A stretch of 64,000 bases of DNA from Acidovorax temperans (GCF_006716905.1 NZ_VFPV01000002.1:248001-312000); one strand, 5' to 3'; positions 42,653-53,320 are shown, counted from the first letter of the stretch. The notes: generated from the sequence alone by a model not told the origin. Numbers and translations: made by a program.

Positions 42653-44270
42653 CCGCCTGACCCGCACCGTGCGCGTGCTGGCCCTGTGCGCTGCGGGCCT
42701 GCTGGCCGCTTCAGGGGCCGCGCTGGCGCAGACTTCTGCGCCCGCCGCCTCCACCGCTGCGGTGCCTGATGCTCCTGCCCTGTACCAGCAGCACTGCGCC
42801 GCGTGCCACGCGCCCCAGCGCACCGGCGCCATGGGCCCGGCCCTGCTGCCCGAAAGCCTGGAGCGCGTGCGCCCCGCCGAGGTGCTGCGCGTGATTGGCC
42901 AGGGCCGCACCGCCACGCAAATGCCCGGCTTTGCTGGCACGCTGAGCGCCGCCGAAATCCAGGCCCTGGCGCAGTGGGTGCGCAGCCCGGTGCAACCCGC
43001 GCCCACCTGGGGCGATGAGGACATTCGCGCATCGCGCGTGGCCACCCCCGCACCGGCCGATGAGCCCGCCAAGCCCGTGTGGTCTGCCGACCCCATGAAC
43101 CTGTTTTTGGTGGTGGAGGGGGGCGACCACCATGTGTCGCTGCTCGATGGCGACAAGTTTGAAGTCATCACCCGCTTTGCCAGCCGCTACGCCCTGCATG
43201 GTGGCCCCAAGTTCACGCCCGACGGGCGCTATGTGTTCTTTGGCTCGCGCGATGGCTGGATCACCAAGTACGACCTGTGGCGCCTGCGTGTCGTGGCCGA
43301 GGTGCGTGCGGGCCTGAACATGCGCAACGTGGCCGTGAGCGGCGACGGCCGCTGGGTGATGGCGGCCAACTACCTGCCGCGCAACGCCGTGCTGTTCGAT
43401 GCCGACCTGAACCTGGTGCGCAACTACCCCGCCACTTCGCTCGACGGCAAGCAGGCCTCGCGCGTGTCGGCGGTGTACGACGCCACGCCGCGCCGCAGCT
43501 TCGTGGTGGCCCTCAAGGACGTGCCCGAGCTGTGGGAGATTTCGTACGACCCGGCGGCCGAGCCCATCCATGACGGCTATGTGCACGACTACCGCATGGG
43601 CGAGTCGATTGCCAAGCCGGGCTTCCAGGGCGTGCGCCGCACCCCGCTGGAGGAGCCGCTGGACGACTTCTTCTTCGACCAGACCTACACCTACGTGCTG
43701 GGCGCCACGCGGCCCCGCCAGTCTGCACAAGCCGAAGGTGCCACCGCCCAGGTGGTGAACCTGAACATCCGCCGCAAGGTGGCTGACCTTCCCATTGCCG
43801 GCATGCCGCACCTGGGCTCGGGCATCACCTTTGCCTGGAACGGCACCACCGTGCTGGCCAGCCCCAACCTGCAGGGCGGCGTCATTGACGTGGTGGACAT
43901 GAAGAGCTGGAAGCCCGTGCGCACCATTGCCACGCCTGGCCCCGGCTTCTTCATGCGCAGCCACGAAAACACGCCGTTTGCCTGGACCGATTCGATGATG
44001 AGCCCCTCGGGCAAGGACACCCTCACCATCATCGACAAGCGCACGCTGGAGGTGGTGGCCAAGGTGCGCGAGCCGGGCAAGACGCTGGCGCACATCGAGT
44101 TCACCAAAGACGGGCGCTACGCCCTGGCCAGCGTGTGGGAGATGGACGGCGCCGTGGTGGTGTTCGATGCGCAGACCTTCAAGGAAGTCAAGCGCCTGCC
44201 CATGAGCAAGCCCGTGGGCAAGTACAACGTGTGGAACAAGATCACGCGCAGCGAAGGCACCTCGCACTAG
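42642..44270 (+). CDS. nirN: NirN, dihydro-heme d1 dehydrogenase (cytochrome c plus d1-like domain)
   Basis: A 542-residue periplasmic protein. A signal peptide ends near residue 29 (SGAALAQ), then a cytochrome c domain with CAACH (Cys52, Cys55, His56) and a Met in MPGFAG, then an eight-bladed d1-type propeller from about 145 (LFLVVEGGDHHVSLLDGDKFE, LHGGPKFTPDGRYVFFGSRDGW). Like NirS in layout, but it matches NirN, which oxidises dihydro-heme d1 to heme d1 in the last step. Assignment to NirN rather than NirS rests on the position after nirJ and sequence character around the heme; I treat it as probable. It ends before a convergent LysR gene. Confidence 0.85.
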   Translation: MRSNRLTRTVRVLALCAAGLLAASGAALAQTSAPAASTAAVPDAPALYQQHCAACHAPQRTGAMGPALLPESLERVRPAEVLRVIGQGRTATQMPGFAGTLSAAEIQALAQWVRSPVQPAPTWGDEDIRASRVATPAPADEPAKPVWSADPMNLFLVVEGGDHHVSLLDGDKFEVITRFASRYALHGGPKFTPDGRYVFFGSRDGWITKYDLWRLRVVAEVRAGLNMRNVAVSGDGRWVMAANYLPRNAVLFDADLNLVRNYPATSLDGKQASRVSAVYDATPRRSFVVALKDVPELWEISYDPAAEPIHDGYVHDYRMGESIAKPGFQGVRRTPLEEPLDDFFFDQTYTYVLGATRPRQSAQAEGATAQVVNLNIRRKVADLPIAGMPHLGSGITFAWNGTTVLASPNLQGGVIDVVDMKSWKPVRTIATPGPGFFMRSHENTPFAWTDSMMSPSGKDTLTIIDKRTLEVVAKVREPGKTLAHIEFTKDGRYALASVWEMDGAVVVFDAQTFKEVKRLPMSKPVGKYNVWNKITRSEGTSH

Positions 44271-44298
44271 CCTCCTTGGCGCGCGTTGACGGTTGCAC

Positions 44299-45210
44299 TC
44301 AGCGCGACTGGAACACCGCCACCGCGGTTCTGCGCACCAGATCGAGCGCGGCCTTTTGCACCTGGGTGGATGGCCGCTGCAAGCTGGTGGCCAGCGACAG
44401 CGCAATGCGCAGCGGCGGGGTGCCAATGGCCTGCGCGGTGTAGGCCGAGGGGCGCGGCGAGTTGAGCAGCGCGTTGCGCGACAGCACGGCGCAGCCAGCG
44501 CCATCGGCCACCAGGTCGAGGATGGCAGACACGCCATCAATCTCCAGCGCCACCTGCGGGGTGCAGCCAATCTGGGCCATTTCTGATTCCACATGCATGC
44601 GGATCGCGTTGGGCCGGGTGGGGATGACCAGGGGCAGTTGGGCCACCTCGCTCAGTGCGATGGGGCCGAGGGGCGGGTCTTCCAGCAGGCCCGGCGGGCG
44701 GGCCCGCACCAGCACCAGGTCTTCGTCCAGCAGGTGCGCCACATCGGTTTCGCGCGAGGGCTGGGCGTTGTAGAGCACCACCAGGTCCAGGTGGCCGCTG
44801 TTCAGCCCGCCCAGAATGGCGCCCGACAAACCTTCGCTGATGGACAGGCGCACTTCGGGCAGCTCGTGGCGGAAGGCGCGGGTCAGCGGAACCGTCATCA
44901 CACGCGCCACGCTGGTGGGCAGGCCAATGGCCACGCGCCCGGCCAGCGCACCGCGGACCCGGCCCAGCTCTTCGCGCGCCCGCTCCACCTGGTGCAGGAT
45001 GCCGCGCCCATGCTCCAGCAGCACCTTGCCCGCCTCGGTGGGCACTGCGCCGCGCCCATTGCGCACCAGCAGGTTCTGGCGCAGCTCCACCTCCAGCAGG
45101 CGCACCTGGCGGCTCAGGGCGGGCTGGGCAATGTTCAGCACCACGGCAGCCCGAGTGAAGCTGCCGAGCTCTGCCACGCGCACGAAGTATTCGATTTGTT
45201 TCAAGTCCAT
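44299..45210 (-). CDS. LysR-family transcriptional regulator
   Basis: A 303-residue LysR regulator. The N-terminal winged helix-turn-helix is MDLKQIEYFVRVAELGSFTRAAVVLNIAQPALSRQ (in two parts, residues 1-34), and the C-terminal effector domain starts at about 90 (GRVAIGLPTSVARVM). It diverges from the protocatechuate 4,5-cleavage genes with a 199-base gap, the usual arrangement for the regulator of the adjacent operon. The inducer may be protocatechuate or a ring-cleavage product, but this is inference. A pair of inverted arms ATACC and GGTAT lies about 50-80 bases upstream. Confidence 0.9.
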   Translation of the reverse strand: MDLKQIEYFVRVAELGSFTRAAVVLNIAQPALSRQVRLLEVELRQNLLVRNGRGAVPTEAGKVLLEHGRGILHQVERAREELGRVRGALAGRVAIGLPTSVARVMTVPLTRAFRHELPEVRLSISEGLSGAILGGLNSGHLDLVVLYNAQPSRETDVAHLLDEDLVLVRARPPGLLEDPPLGPIALSEVAQLPLVIPTRPNAIRMHVESEMAQIGCTPQVALEIDGVSAILDLVADGAGCAVLSRNALLNSPRPSAYTAQAIGTPPLRIALSLATSLQRPSTQVQKAALDLVRRTAVAVFQSR

Positions 45211-45257
45211 GGGCTCTCCAGGGAGGCTGCGGCGGGTCGGCAGCTATGGTTATTGGA

Positions 45258-45289
45258 ATACCTGCCATTTGGCCATCACAGAATGGTAT
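45258..45289. promoter_or_regulatory. possible LysR-type operator
   Basis: Inverted arms ATACC (45258-45262) and GGTAT (45285-45289) with 22 bases between lie in the gap between the divergent LysR gene and the operon. The spacing is longer than the usual T-N11-A half-site, so this is weak. Confidence 0.25.
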
Positions 45290-45409
45290 ATCTGGTAGTG
45301 GCTTGGCACGCTGTCGCACGGGCCGCGCCATGACCACAATCAAGCTTTTTCACGGGTCAGGCAGGCGCCACAGCGCCTACCCCGGCCGCACCGCATCCAC
45401 AGGACCCAC

Positions 45410-46099
45410 ATGGCTACCCCCCTCCAAGGCATTTCGTCCATGGCCACCCGCCAGGTGCTGGCAGAGCTGGTGGCTGCCTATGCGCAGCAATCGGCCGACC
45501 CGGTGCACATCGAATCCGTGGGCGGGGTGGATGCCGCCCGGCGTGTGCAGGCGGGTGAGGCGTTCGACGTGGTCATCCTTGCCTCTGACGCCATCGACCG
45601 GCTCGTGGCCTCGGGCCATGTGCGTGCCGACAGCAAGGTCGATCTGGTGCGTTCCGGCGTGGCGGTGGCAGTGCGCGAAGGTTCACCCGTGCCCGACCTG
45701 GGCTCGGAAGACGCCGTGCGCCGCGCCGTGCTGGCGGCCCGCAGCCTCAGCTATTCCACCGGCCCCAGTGGTGTGGCGCTGGCTCGGCTGTTCGAGCGCT
45801 GGGGCATTGCGCAAGAGATTGCGCCCCGCATCGTTCAGGCCCCACCGGGCGTACCCGTGGGCACGCTGGTGGCGCGCGGCGAGGTGGAGCTGGGCTTTCA
45901 GCAGCTGAGTGAATTGCTGCACGTGCCAGGCATCACGCTGGCCGGGCCGCTGCCAGAGCCCATCCAGATCACCACCACCTTCACTGGCGCGGTGGCCACA
46001 GCCGCCGCCCAGCCCGCGGCCGCGCAGGCGCTGCTGGCCTTCATGGCGTCTCCACAGGCAGCGCCTGCCAAACGCCGCCAGGGCATGGAGCCCGCCTAG
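45410..46099 (+). CDS. ModA-like substrate-binding domain protein without signal peptide
   Basis: A 229-residue protein with the periplasmic binding protein type II fold of molybdate-binding ModA (ISSMATRQVLAELVAAYAQQS at the start; GEAFDVVILASDAIDRL; VGTLVARGEVELGFQQLSELL). It has no signal peptide; the ATG at 45410 with AGGA before it fits the first strand, and no alternative start adds one. It is thus probably cytoplasmic and not a classic transporter receptor. It is the first gene of the protocatechuate operon, 50 bases before ligJ. No molybdate transporter genes are nearby. A role in ligand sensing or sequestration is only a guess. Confidence 0.7.
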   Translation: MATPLQGISSMATRQVLAELVAAYAQQSADPVHIESVGGVDAARRVQAGEAFDVVILASDAIDRLVASGHVRADSKVDLVRSGVAVAVREGSPVPDLGSEDAVRRAVLAARSLSYSTGPSGVALARLFERWGIAQEIAPRIVQAPPGVPVGTLVARGEVELGFQQLSELLHVPGITLAGPLPEPIQITTTFTGAVATAAAQPAAAQALLAFMASPQAAPAKRRQGMEPA

Positions 46100-46148
46100 C
46101 CAAGCGCTTGCCCGACACACCGATCCCAAGCATCCAAGGAGCCCTCAC

Positions 46149-47183
46149 ATGAGCCTCATCATCGATTGCCACGGCCACTACACCACGGCCCCCAAGGCGC
46201 TGGAGAACTGGCGCAACGCGCAGATCGCCGGCATCAAAGACCCAGCGGCCATGCCCAAAGTGGCCGACCTGAAGATCAGCGATGACGAGCTGCGCGAGTC
46301 CATCGAGACCAACCAGCTCAAGCTGATGAAAGAGCGCGGCAGCGACATCACGCTGTTCAGCCCCCGCGCCAGCTTCATGGCCCACCACATCGGTGACTTC
46401 AATGTCTCCAGCACCTGGGCGGCCATCTGCAACGAGCTGTGCTACCGCGTCTCCACGCTGTTCCCCGACCACTTCGTGGCCGTGGCCATGCTGCCGCAAA
46501 GCCCCGGCGTCGATCCCGCCACCTGCATCCCCGAGCTGGAAAAGTGCGTGAAGGAATATGGCGCCGTCGGCATCAATCTGAACCCCGACCCCTCGGGCGG
46601 CCACTGGACCAGCCCCCCGCTGACCGACAAGCACTGGTACCCCATCTACGAAAAAATGGTGGAGTACGACCTGCCCGCCATGATCCACGTGAGCACCAGC
46701 TGTAACGCGTGCTTTCACACCACGGGCGCGCACTACCTGAACGCCGACACCACGGCCTTCATGCAGCTCATCCAGGGCGATCTGTTCAAGGACTTCCCCA
46801 CGCTCAAGTTCCTGATTCCGCACGGCGGCGGCGCAGTGCCCTACCACTGGGGCCGCTTCCGCGGGCTGGCGCAGGAGATGAAGAAGCCCCTGCTGCAAGA
46901 GCACTTGCTGAACAACGTGTTCTTTGACACCTGCGTGTACCACCAGCCGGGCATCGACCTGCTCAACACCGTGATCCCGGTGAAGAACGTGCTGTTTGCC
47001 AGCGAAATGATCGGCGCGGTGCGCGGCATTGACCCCACCACCGGCCACTACTACGACGACACCAGGCGCTACATCGAGGCCAGCACCATTCTGAGCGCCG
47101 AGGACAAGCACCAGATCTACGAAGCCAACACGCGCCGTGTGTTCTCCCGACTCGATTCACGCCTGAAGGCAAAGGGGCTCTGA
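46149..47183 (+). CDS. ligJ: 4-oxalomesaconate hydratase, amidohydrolase type
   Basis: A 344-residue metal-dependent hydrolase of the amidohydrolase superfamily. The N-terminal HxH-type motif is in [10 protein letters not shown], a second His in [20 protein letters not shown] and [13 protein letters not shown], and the acidic residue in the [13 protein letters not shown] segment. LigJ adds water to 4-oxalomesaconate to give 4-carboxy-4-hydroxy-2-oxoadipate in protocatechuate 4,5-cleavage. ATG 46149 follows AGGAGCCCTCAC. The aldolase gene starts one base after its stop. The name follows Sphingobium LigJ; in Comamonas testosteroni the pmd names are used. Confidence 0.9.
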   Translation: MSLIIDCHGHYTTAPKALENWRNAQIAGIKDPAAMPKVADLKISDDELRESIETNQLKLMKERGSDITLFSPRASFMAHHIGDFNVSSTWAAICNELCYRVSTLFPDHFVAVAMLPQSPGVDPATCIPELEKCVKEYGAVGINLNPDPSGGHWTSPPLTDKHWYPIYEKMVEYDLPAMIHVSTSCNACFHTTGAHYLNADTTAFMQLIQGDLFKDFPTLKFLIPHGGGAVPYHWGRFRGLAQEMKKPLLQEHLLNNVFFDTCVYHQPGIDLLNTVIPVKNVLFASEMIGAVRGIDPTTGHYYDDTRRYIEASTILSAEDKHQIYEANTRRVFSRLDSRLKAKGL

Positions 47184-47184
47184 C

Positions 47185-47868
47185 ATGTTTGAACTAGGCG
47201 TTGTCTACCGCAACATCACCCGCGCCGACCGCGTAGCCGCCGATGGCCTGGCCGCCCTGGGTTCGGCCACCGTGCACGAAGCCATGGGCCGCGTGGGCTT
47301 GCTCAAGCCCTACATGCGCCCCATCCAGAGCGGCGTGCAGGTCAGCGGCACGGCCGTCACCGTGTTGCTGCACCCGGGCGACAACTGGATGCTGCACGTG
47401 GTGGCCGAGCAGATCCGGCCCGGCGACATCGTGGTGGCCGCCGTCACAGCCGAGTGCACCGATGGCTACTTTGGCGACCTGCTGGCCACGTCCTTCCAGG
47501 CGCGCGGCGCGCGGGCGCTGATCATCGACGCGGGTGTGCGCGATGTGAAGACGCTGCAGGAGATGAACTTCCCTGTGTGGAGCAAGTGCATATCCAGCAA
47601 GGGCTGCATCAAGGAAACCCTGGGCTCGGTGAACATCCCCGTGGTGTGCGCCGGCATGCTGGTCACGCCGGGGGATGTGATCGTGGCAGACGATGACGGC
47701 GTGGTCTGCGTGCCCGCTGCCCGCACGGTGCAGACGCTGGAAGCCGCGCAAAAGCGCGAGAGTTTGGAAGGCGAAAAGCGCGCCAAGCTGGCCAGCGGCG
47801 TGCTGGGGCTGGACATGTACCAGATGCGTGAGCCGCTGCAAAAGAAGGGCCTGCGCTACATCGACTGA
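47185..47868 (+). CDS. ligK: 4-carboxy-4-hydroxy-2-oxoadipate aldolase/oxaloacetate decarboxylase
   Basis: A 227-residue class II pyruvate aldolase of the RraA-like group. Conserved parts are [68 protein letters not shown] with the Arg and Asp metal/substrate site, and [14 protein letters not shown]. It splits the hydratase product to pyruvate and oxaloacetate and can decarboxylate oxaloacetate. It starts one base after ligJ stops. A copy of the dispersed repeat lies just after it. Confidence 0.93.
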   Translation: MFELGVVYRNITRADRVAADGLAALGSATVHEAMGRVGLLKPYMRPIQSGVQVSGTAVTVLLHPGDNWMLHVVAEQIRPGDIVVAAVTAECTDGYFGDLLATSFQARGARALIIDAGVRDVKTLQEMNFPVWSKCISSKGCIKETLGSVNIPVVCAGMLVTPGDVIVADDDGVVCVPAARTVQTLEAAQKRESLEGEKRAKLASGVLGLDMYQMREPLQKKGLRYID

Positions 47869-47898
47869 CCCGGCTGTCTGCGAGAAATTTTCAGTAGA

Positions 47899-47950
47899 AA
47901 AGGCCTATAGCGCTTATGAGTAAAGCGCAAGCAGCTATCAAATTAATAGT
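47899..47950 (-). repeat. dispersed palindromic repeat
   Basis: AGGCCTATAGCGCTT, N7, AAGCGCAAGCAGCTATCAAA; it lies inside the operon between ligK and the first Bug gene and ends about 20 bases before its start codon. Confidence 0.8.
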
Positions 47951-47972
47951 AATTACATCAAGGAGACATCCC

Positions 47973-48971
47973 GTGGCAACTTTCGCAACCCTGAACCGCC
48001 GCACCGCCGCCCTGGCTGTGGGCCTGGCCGCCACCCTGGGGTTGGCGCCCCAGTGGGCGGCCGCGCAGCAGTTCCCCACCAAGCCTGTGCGCATCATCAC
48101 CCCCTTCCCGGTGGGGGGCGGCCCCGATGGCGTGGCGCGCCTGGTGGCCGACAAGCTCTCCAAAACCTGGGGCCAGTCGGTGGTGGTGGAAAACCGCCCC
48201 GGCGGCAACGGCTTCATTGCGATCGATGCCTTCAAGCGCGGCGCCAAGGATGGGCATGACCTCATCGTGCTCGACAACGTGCACCTGGCCGCCTACCCCA
48301 GCCTGTTCAAGAAGCTGCCCTACGACACAGCCAAGGATTTCGACCCTCTGCTGCCGCTGTTCCGCACCTACTTCTTCTTCACCGTGGGCACCAACAGCCC
48401 CTACAAGACCGTGGCCGATGTGGTGGCCGACGCCAAGGCGCGCCCCGGCAAACTCAACTACGGCTCGTGGTCGGTGGGCAACCCGGTGCACCTGGGCTCC
48501 GAGCTGTTCGAGAGCATGACCGGCACGCAGATGGAGCATGTGATCTTCAAGGAAACCACACAGCTCTACACCTCGGTTTCCACAGGCGACATCAACTTTG
48601 CGATGGGCAGCGCCGCCACCGCAGGCCCGCTGTACCGCGCTGGCAAGCTGCGCCTGCTGGCCCTGGCCGCGCCCCAGCGCTCGCCTGAGTTCCCCGACGT
48701 GCCCACCGTGGCCGAATCCGGCGGCCCCAAGGACTTTGCCGTGACCGGCTGGAACGCCATTGCCGTGCCGCCCGGCCTGCCCGCGGCCGTCACCGACAAG
48801 ATCAAGCGCGACATCGAGCAGGCCCTGACCGGCCCCGACGTGACGGAGAAGTTCAAGACCTTTGGCTACGAATCCTTCCCCACCACGCGTGCGCAGTTCG
48901 ACCAGTTCGTCAAGGACGAAGCCAAGCGCTTTGGCGACGTGATCCGCCAAGCCAACGTCTCGCTCGACTGA
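47973..48971 (+). CDS. tripartite tricarboxylate (Bug) family substrate-binding protein 1
   Basis: A 332-residue periplasmic binding protein of the Bug/TTT family. A signal peptide (MATFATLNRRTAALAVGLAA, cleavage after about residue 29, AAAQ) is followed by the family features QFPTKPVRIITPFPVGGGPD, VVVENRPGGNGFIA and YDTAKDFDPLLPLF. The start is a GTG at 47973 with AAGGAG six to eleven bases upstream; the frame opens earlier but those residues come from the dispersed repeat. Bug proteins bind carboxylates; protocatechuate or a breakdown product is a likely ligand by location. No membrane partners (TctA/TctB) are in this operon. Confidence 0.88.
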   Translation: MATFATLNRRTAALAVGLAATLGLAPQWAAAQQFPTKPVRIITPFPVGGGPDGVARLVADKLSKTWGQSVVVENRPGGNGFIAIDAFKRGAKDGHDLIVLDNVHLAAYPSLFKKLPYDTAKDFDPLLPLFRTYFFFTVGTNSPYKTVADVVADAKARPGKLNYGSWSVGNPVHLGSELFESMTGTQMEHVIFKETTQLYTSVSTGDINFAMGSAATAGPLYRAGKLRLLALAAPQRSPEFPDVPTVAESGGPKDFAVTGWNAIAVPPGLPAAVTDKIKRDIEQALTGPDVTEKFKTFGYESFPTTRAQFDQFVKDEAKRFGDVIRQANVSLD

Positions 48972-49002
48972 CCCCGCCACCGCCCACCCGCCAGGAACCC
49001 TC

Positions 49003-50019
49003 ATGACCGACCACACAGCCAACACCGCCCCGGCATCGCGCCGCCAATGGATCAAGACCGCTGCCGCCACCGCAGCCCTGGCCGTGGGTGCGCCCCATGT
49101 GCTGGCGCAGCCCGCAGCGGCGGCCTACCCCTCGCGCCCCATCAAGATCGTGGTGGGCTACGCCGCTGGTGGCGCGGTAGATGCCGTGGCCCGCGCGGTG
49201 GGCCAGGCCCTGTCGCAAAGCATGGGGCAGCCCGTGGTCATTGAAAACAAGCCGGGCGCAGGCACCAACATTGCCGTCAAGTCCGTCATCGCGGCCGAGC
49301 CCGATGGCTACACCCTGATGATGGCGGCCAATGCCCTGGCGGCGAACATGGCGCTGTACCAGCCCATGCCGTTCGATGCCGAAAAAGACCTGGTCGCCAT
49401 CTCGCTGGTGGGGCGCGTGCCGGTGGTGCTGGCCACGGGGGCGGGCTCGGGCATCACCTCGCTGTCCGGGCTGCTGCAGGCGGCCAAGGCCAAGCCCGGT
49501 GCGCTGGCCTATGCCTCGCCAGGCAACGGCTCCACGCCGCACATGGCCATCGAGTTTCTGGAGCGCGAGGCGGGCATTGACCTGCAGCACGTTCCCTACC
49601 GGGGCGGTGCTGCGGCGCTCACCGATGTGATCGGGGGCCAGGTGCCGCTGGTGGCCGTCAACGCGCTGGAAGTGCAGCCCCATGTCAAAAGCGGCAAGCT
49701 GCGCGTGCTGGCTGCGCTCAGCGCCAACCGCACCGCCATCTTCCCTGATGTGCCCACGATTGCCGAGTCCGGCTTTCCCGGCTTTGAAGCGGCTGTGTGG
49801 TACGGCCTGGTGGCCCCCGCCGCCACGCCCAAGGCCGTGGTCACCCGCCTGCACGCTGAAGTGCAGAAAGCGTTGCAAGGCAAGGATGTGCGCGAGCGCA
49901 TGACCGCGGTGGGTGGCGAGGTGCTGCCCGGCCCCACCGAGCAGTTTGCCCAGCTCATCCAGAGCGAGCGCCGCCGCTACGAAAAGCTGGTGCGCGAGGC
50001 CAACATCAAACCCGATTGA
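49003..50019 (+). CDS. tripartite tricarboxylate (Bug) family substrate-binding protein 2
   Basis: A 338-residue second Bug protein, 31 bases after the first. Its signal starts with SRRQWIKTAAATAAL, which has two arginines and may be a Tat signal. Typical features are YPSRPIKIVVGYAAGGAVDAVAR, VVIENKPGAGTNIA and VPTIAESGFPGFEAAVWYGL. It shares the fold with the first but is clearly a different paralog, so the operon may take up two ligands or use one as a sensor. No membrane subunits are next to it. Periplasmic. Confidence 0.88.
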   Translation: MTDHTANTAPASRRQWIKTAAATAALAVGAPHVLAQPAAAAYPSRPIKIVVGYAAGGAVDAVARAVGQALSQSMGQPVVIENKPGAGTNIAVKSVIAAEPDGYTLMMAANALAANMALYQPMPFDAEKDLVAISLVGRVPVVLATGAGSGITSLSGLLQAAKAKPGALAYASPGNGSTPHMAIEFLEREAGIDLQHVPYRGGAAALTDVIGGQVPLVAVNALEVQPHVKSGKLRVLAALSANRTAIFPDVPTIAESGFPGFEAAVWYGLVAPAATPKAVVTRLHAEVQKALQGKDVRERMTAVGGEVLPGPTEQFAQLIQSERRRYEKLVREANIKPD

Positions 50020-50055
50020 TTTCAGAGCGGCCCCGGCCGGGCTGCGCGTTCTCCG

Positions 50056-51033
50056 ATGTCCTCCAACAAAGAAAATTCCCCGATGTCCAAAACGACTTCC
50101 GGTGACTCCCCCCAAGCTGAAAGTTTCACCAAAACCCCCGGCTGGCTTGACTGGTACACCGGCCCTGCCAAGCCCCGCTTCCAGCTGCCCGCAGGTGCGG
50201 TGGACGCCCACTGCCATGTGTTTGGCCCCGGCGCGGAGTTTCCGTACGCGCCCGAGCGCAAGTACACGCCCTGCGATGCCAGCAAGCACGAGCTGTTTGC
50301 GCTGCGCGACCACCTGGGCTTTGCCCGCAACGTGATCGTGCAGGCCACCTGCCACGGCGCAGACAACCGCGCCATGGTGGATGCCTGCCTGGCCAGTGGC
50401 GGCAAGGCGCGTGGCGTGGCCACCGTCAAGCGCAGCGTCACCGATGAGGAACTGCAACAGCTGCACGCCGCAGGCGTGCGCGGTGTGCGCTTCAACTTCG
50501 TCAAGCGCCTGGTGGACTTCACGCCCAAGGACGAGCTGATGGAGATTGCCGGCCGCATTGCCCAGCTGGGCTGGCATGTAGTCATCTACTTTGAGGCGGT
50601 GGACCTGCCCGAGCTGTGGGACTTCTTCACCCGCCTGCCCACCACCGTGGTGGTGGACCACATGGGTCGCCCGGATGTGAGCAAGGGCGTGGACAGCGAG
50701 GAGTTCGCGCTGTTCCTCAAGTTCATGCGCGAGCACCAAAACGTGTGGAGCAAGGTGAGCTGCCCCGAGCGCCTCTCCGTGACCGGCCCCAAGGCCCTGA
50801 ACGGCGAACAGGCCGCGTACCAGGACGTCGTGCCTTTTGCGCGCCGGGTGGTGCAGGAGTTTCCTGACCGCGTGCTTTGGGGCACCGACTGGCCGCACCC
50901 CAACCTCAAGGACCACATGCCTGACGACGGCCTGCTGGTGGACTTCATCCCCCACATTGCCCCCACGGCCGAGCTGCAGCACAAGCTGCTCGTGACCAAC
51001 CCCATGAAGCTTTACTGGCCTGAGGAGGTCTGA
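50056..51033 (+). CDS. ligI: 2-pyrone-4,6-dicarboxylate lactonase
   Basis: A 325-residue amidohydrolase that opens 2-pyrone-4,6-dicarboxylate to oxalomesaconate. The HxH motif is in AVDAHCHVFGPGAEFPYAPERKY, followed by VRFNFVKRLVDF, VVVDHMGRPDVSKG (metal or acid site) and VLWGTDWPHPNLKDHMPDDG, with the catalytic Asp in GTDWPH. The first ATG is at 50056 and an alternative at 50083 (MSKTTSGDS); neither has a clear ribosome binding site. The ligA start codon lies two bases after its stop. Cytoplasmic. Confidence 0.92.
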   Translation: MSSNKENSPMSKTTSGDSPQAESFTKTPGWLDWYTGPAKPRFQLPAGAVDAHCHVFGPGAEFPYAPERKYTPCDASKHELFALRDHLGFARNVIVQATCHGADNRAMVDACLASGGKARGVATVKRSVTDEELQQLHAAGVRGVRFNFVKRLVDFTPKDELMEIAGRIAQLGWHVVIYFEAVDLPELWDFFTRLPTTVVVDHMGRPDVSKGVDSEEFALFLKFMREHQNVWSKVSCPERLSVTGPKALNGEQAAYQDVVPFARRVVQEFPDRVLWGTDWPHPNLKDHMPDDGLLVDFIPHIAPTAELQHKLLVTNPMKLYWPEEV

Positions 51034-51034
51034 G

Positions 51035-52347
<1,313 letters not shown>

Positions 52348-52372
52348 ACCGAATCCCAAAGGACATCACCCC

Positions 52373-53320
52373 ATGACCATCAAAGTCGCACTCGCCGGCG
52401 CGGGCGCCTTCGGCATCAAGCACCTGGACGGCATCAAGAACATTGACGGCGTCGAAGTCGTCTCCCTCATCAGCCGCGACCTGGCCAAGACCCAGGAAGT
52501 AGCCGACAAGTACGGCATCCCCCACGTCACCACCAAGCTGGAAGACAGCCTGGCCATCAAGGAAGTGGACGCCGTGATCTTGTGCACGCCCACGCAGATG
52601 CACGCCAGCCAGTCCATTGCCTGCCTGGAAGCGGGCAAGCATGTGCAGGTGGAAATCCCGCTGTGCGACATCCTGAGCGAAGGCCAGGCGGTGGTGAACC
52701 TGCAAAAGCAGACGGGCCTGGTGGCCATGTGCGGCCACACCCGCCGCTTCAACCCCAGCCACCAGTACGTGCACAAGAAAATCAAGGCGGGCGAGTTCAA
52801 CATCCAGCAGATGGATGTGCAGACCTACTTTTTCCGCCGTACCAACATGAACGCCCTGGGCCAGCCCCGCAGCTGGACGGACCACCTGCTGTGGCACCAC
52901 GCCGCCCACACGGTGGACCTGTTCGCCTACCAGGCGGGCAGCCCCATCGTCAAAGCCAACGCCATCCAGGGCCCTATCCACAAGGATCTGGGCATTGCCA
53001 TGGACATGAGCATCCAGCTCCAGGCGGCCAACGGCGCCATCTGCACGCTGAGCTTGAGCTTCAACAACGATGGCCCGCTGGGCACCTTCTTCCGCTACAT
53101 CGGCGACACCGCCACGTACATCGCCCGCTACGACGATCTGGTGAACGGCAAGGAAGAGAAGATCGACGTGAGCCAGGTCGATGTGAGCATGAACGGCATT
53201 GAGCTGCAAGACCGCGAGTTCTTCGCCGCCATCCGCGAAGGCCGCGAGCCCAACGCCAGCGTGGCGCAGGTGCTGCCTTGCTACCAGGTGTTGCATGATC
53301 TGGAGCAGCAACTGGTTTGA
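52373..53320 (+). CDS. ligC: 4-carboxy-2-hydroxymuconate-6-semialdehyde dehydrogenase
   Basis: A 315-residue NADP-dependent dehydrogenase of the Gfo/Idh/MocA fold that turns the ring-cleavage product into 2-pyrone-4,6-dicarboxylate. The cofactor loop is LAGAGAFGIKHLDGI, then VILCTPTQMHASQ, the conserved EIPLCDILSEG in place of the EKP motif, and the C-terminal sheet with IQLQAANGAICTLSLSF. ATG 52373 starts the family homology. It ends the aromatic cleavage genes; a terminator-like hairpin follows. Confidence 0.93.
   Translation: MTIKVALAGAGAFGIKHLDGIKNIDGVEVVSLISRDLAKTQEVADKYGIPHVTTKLEDSLAIKEVDAVILCTPTQMHASQSIACLEAGKHVQVEIPLCDILSEGQAVVNLQKQTGLVAMCGHTRRFNPSHQYVHKKIKAGEFNIQQMDVQTYFFRRTNMNALGQPRSWTDHLLWHHAAHTVDLFAYQAGSPIVKANAIQGPIHKDLGIAMDMSIQLQAANGAICTLSLSFNNDGPLGTFFRYIGDTATYIARYDDLVNGKEEKIDVSQVDVSMNGIELQDREFFAAIREGREPNASVAQVLPCYQVLHDLEQQLV

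Noticed and set aside
42642..44270. Calling this gene nirS (cytochrome cd1 nitrite reductase)
   Set aside because: The domain order is the same, but its position after nirJ and sequence character fit NirN better; a phylogeny would decide.
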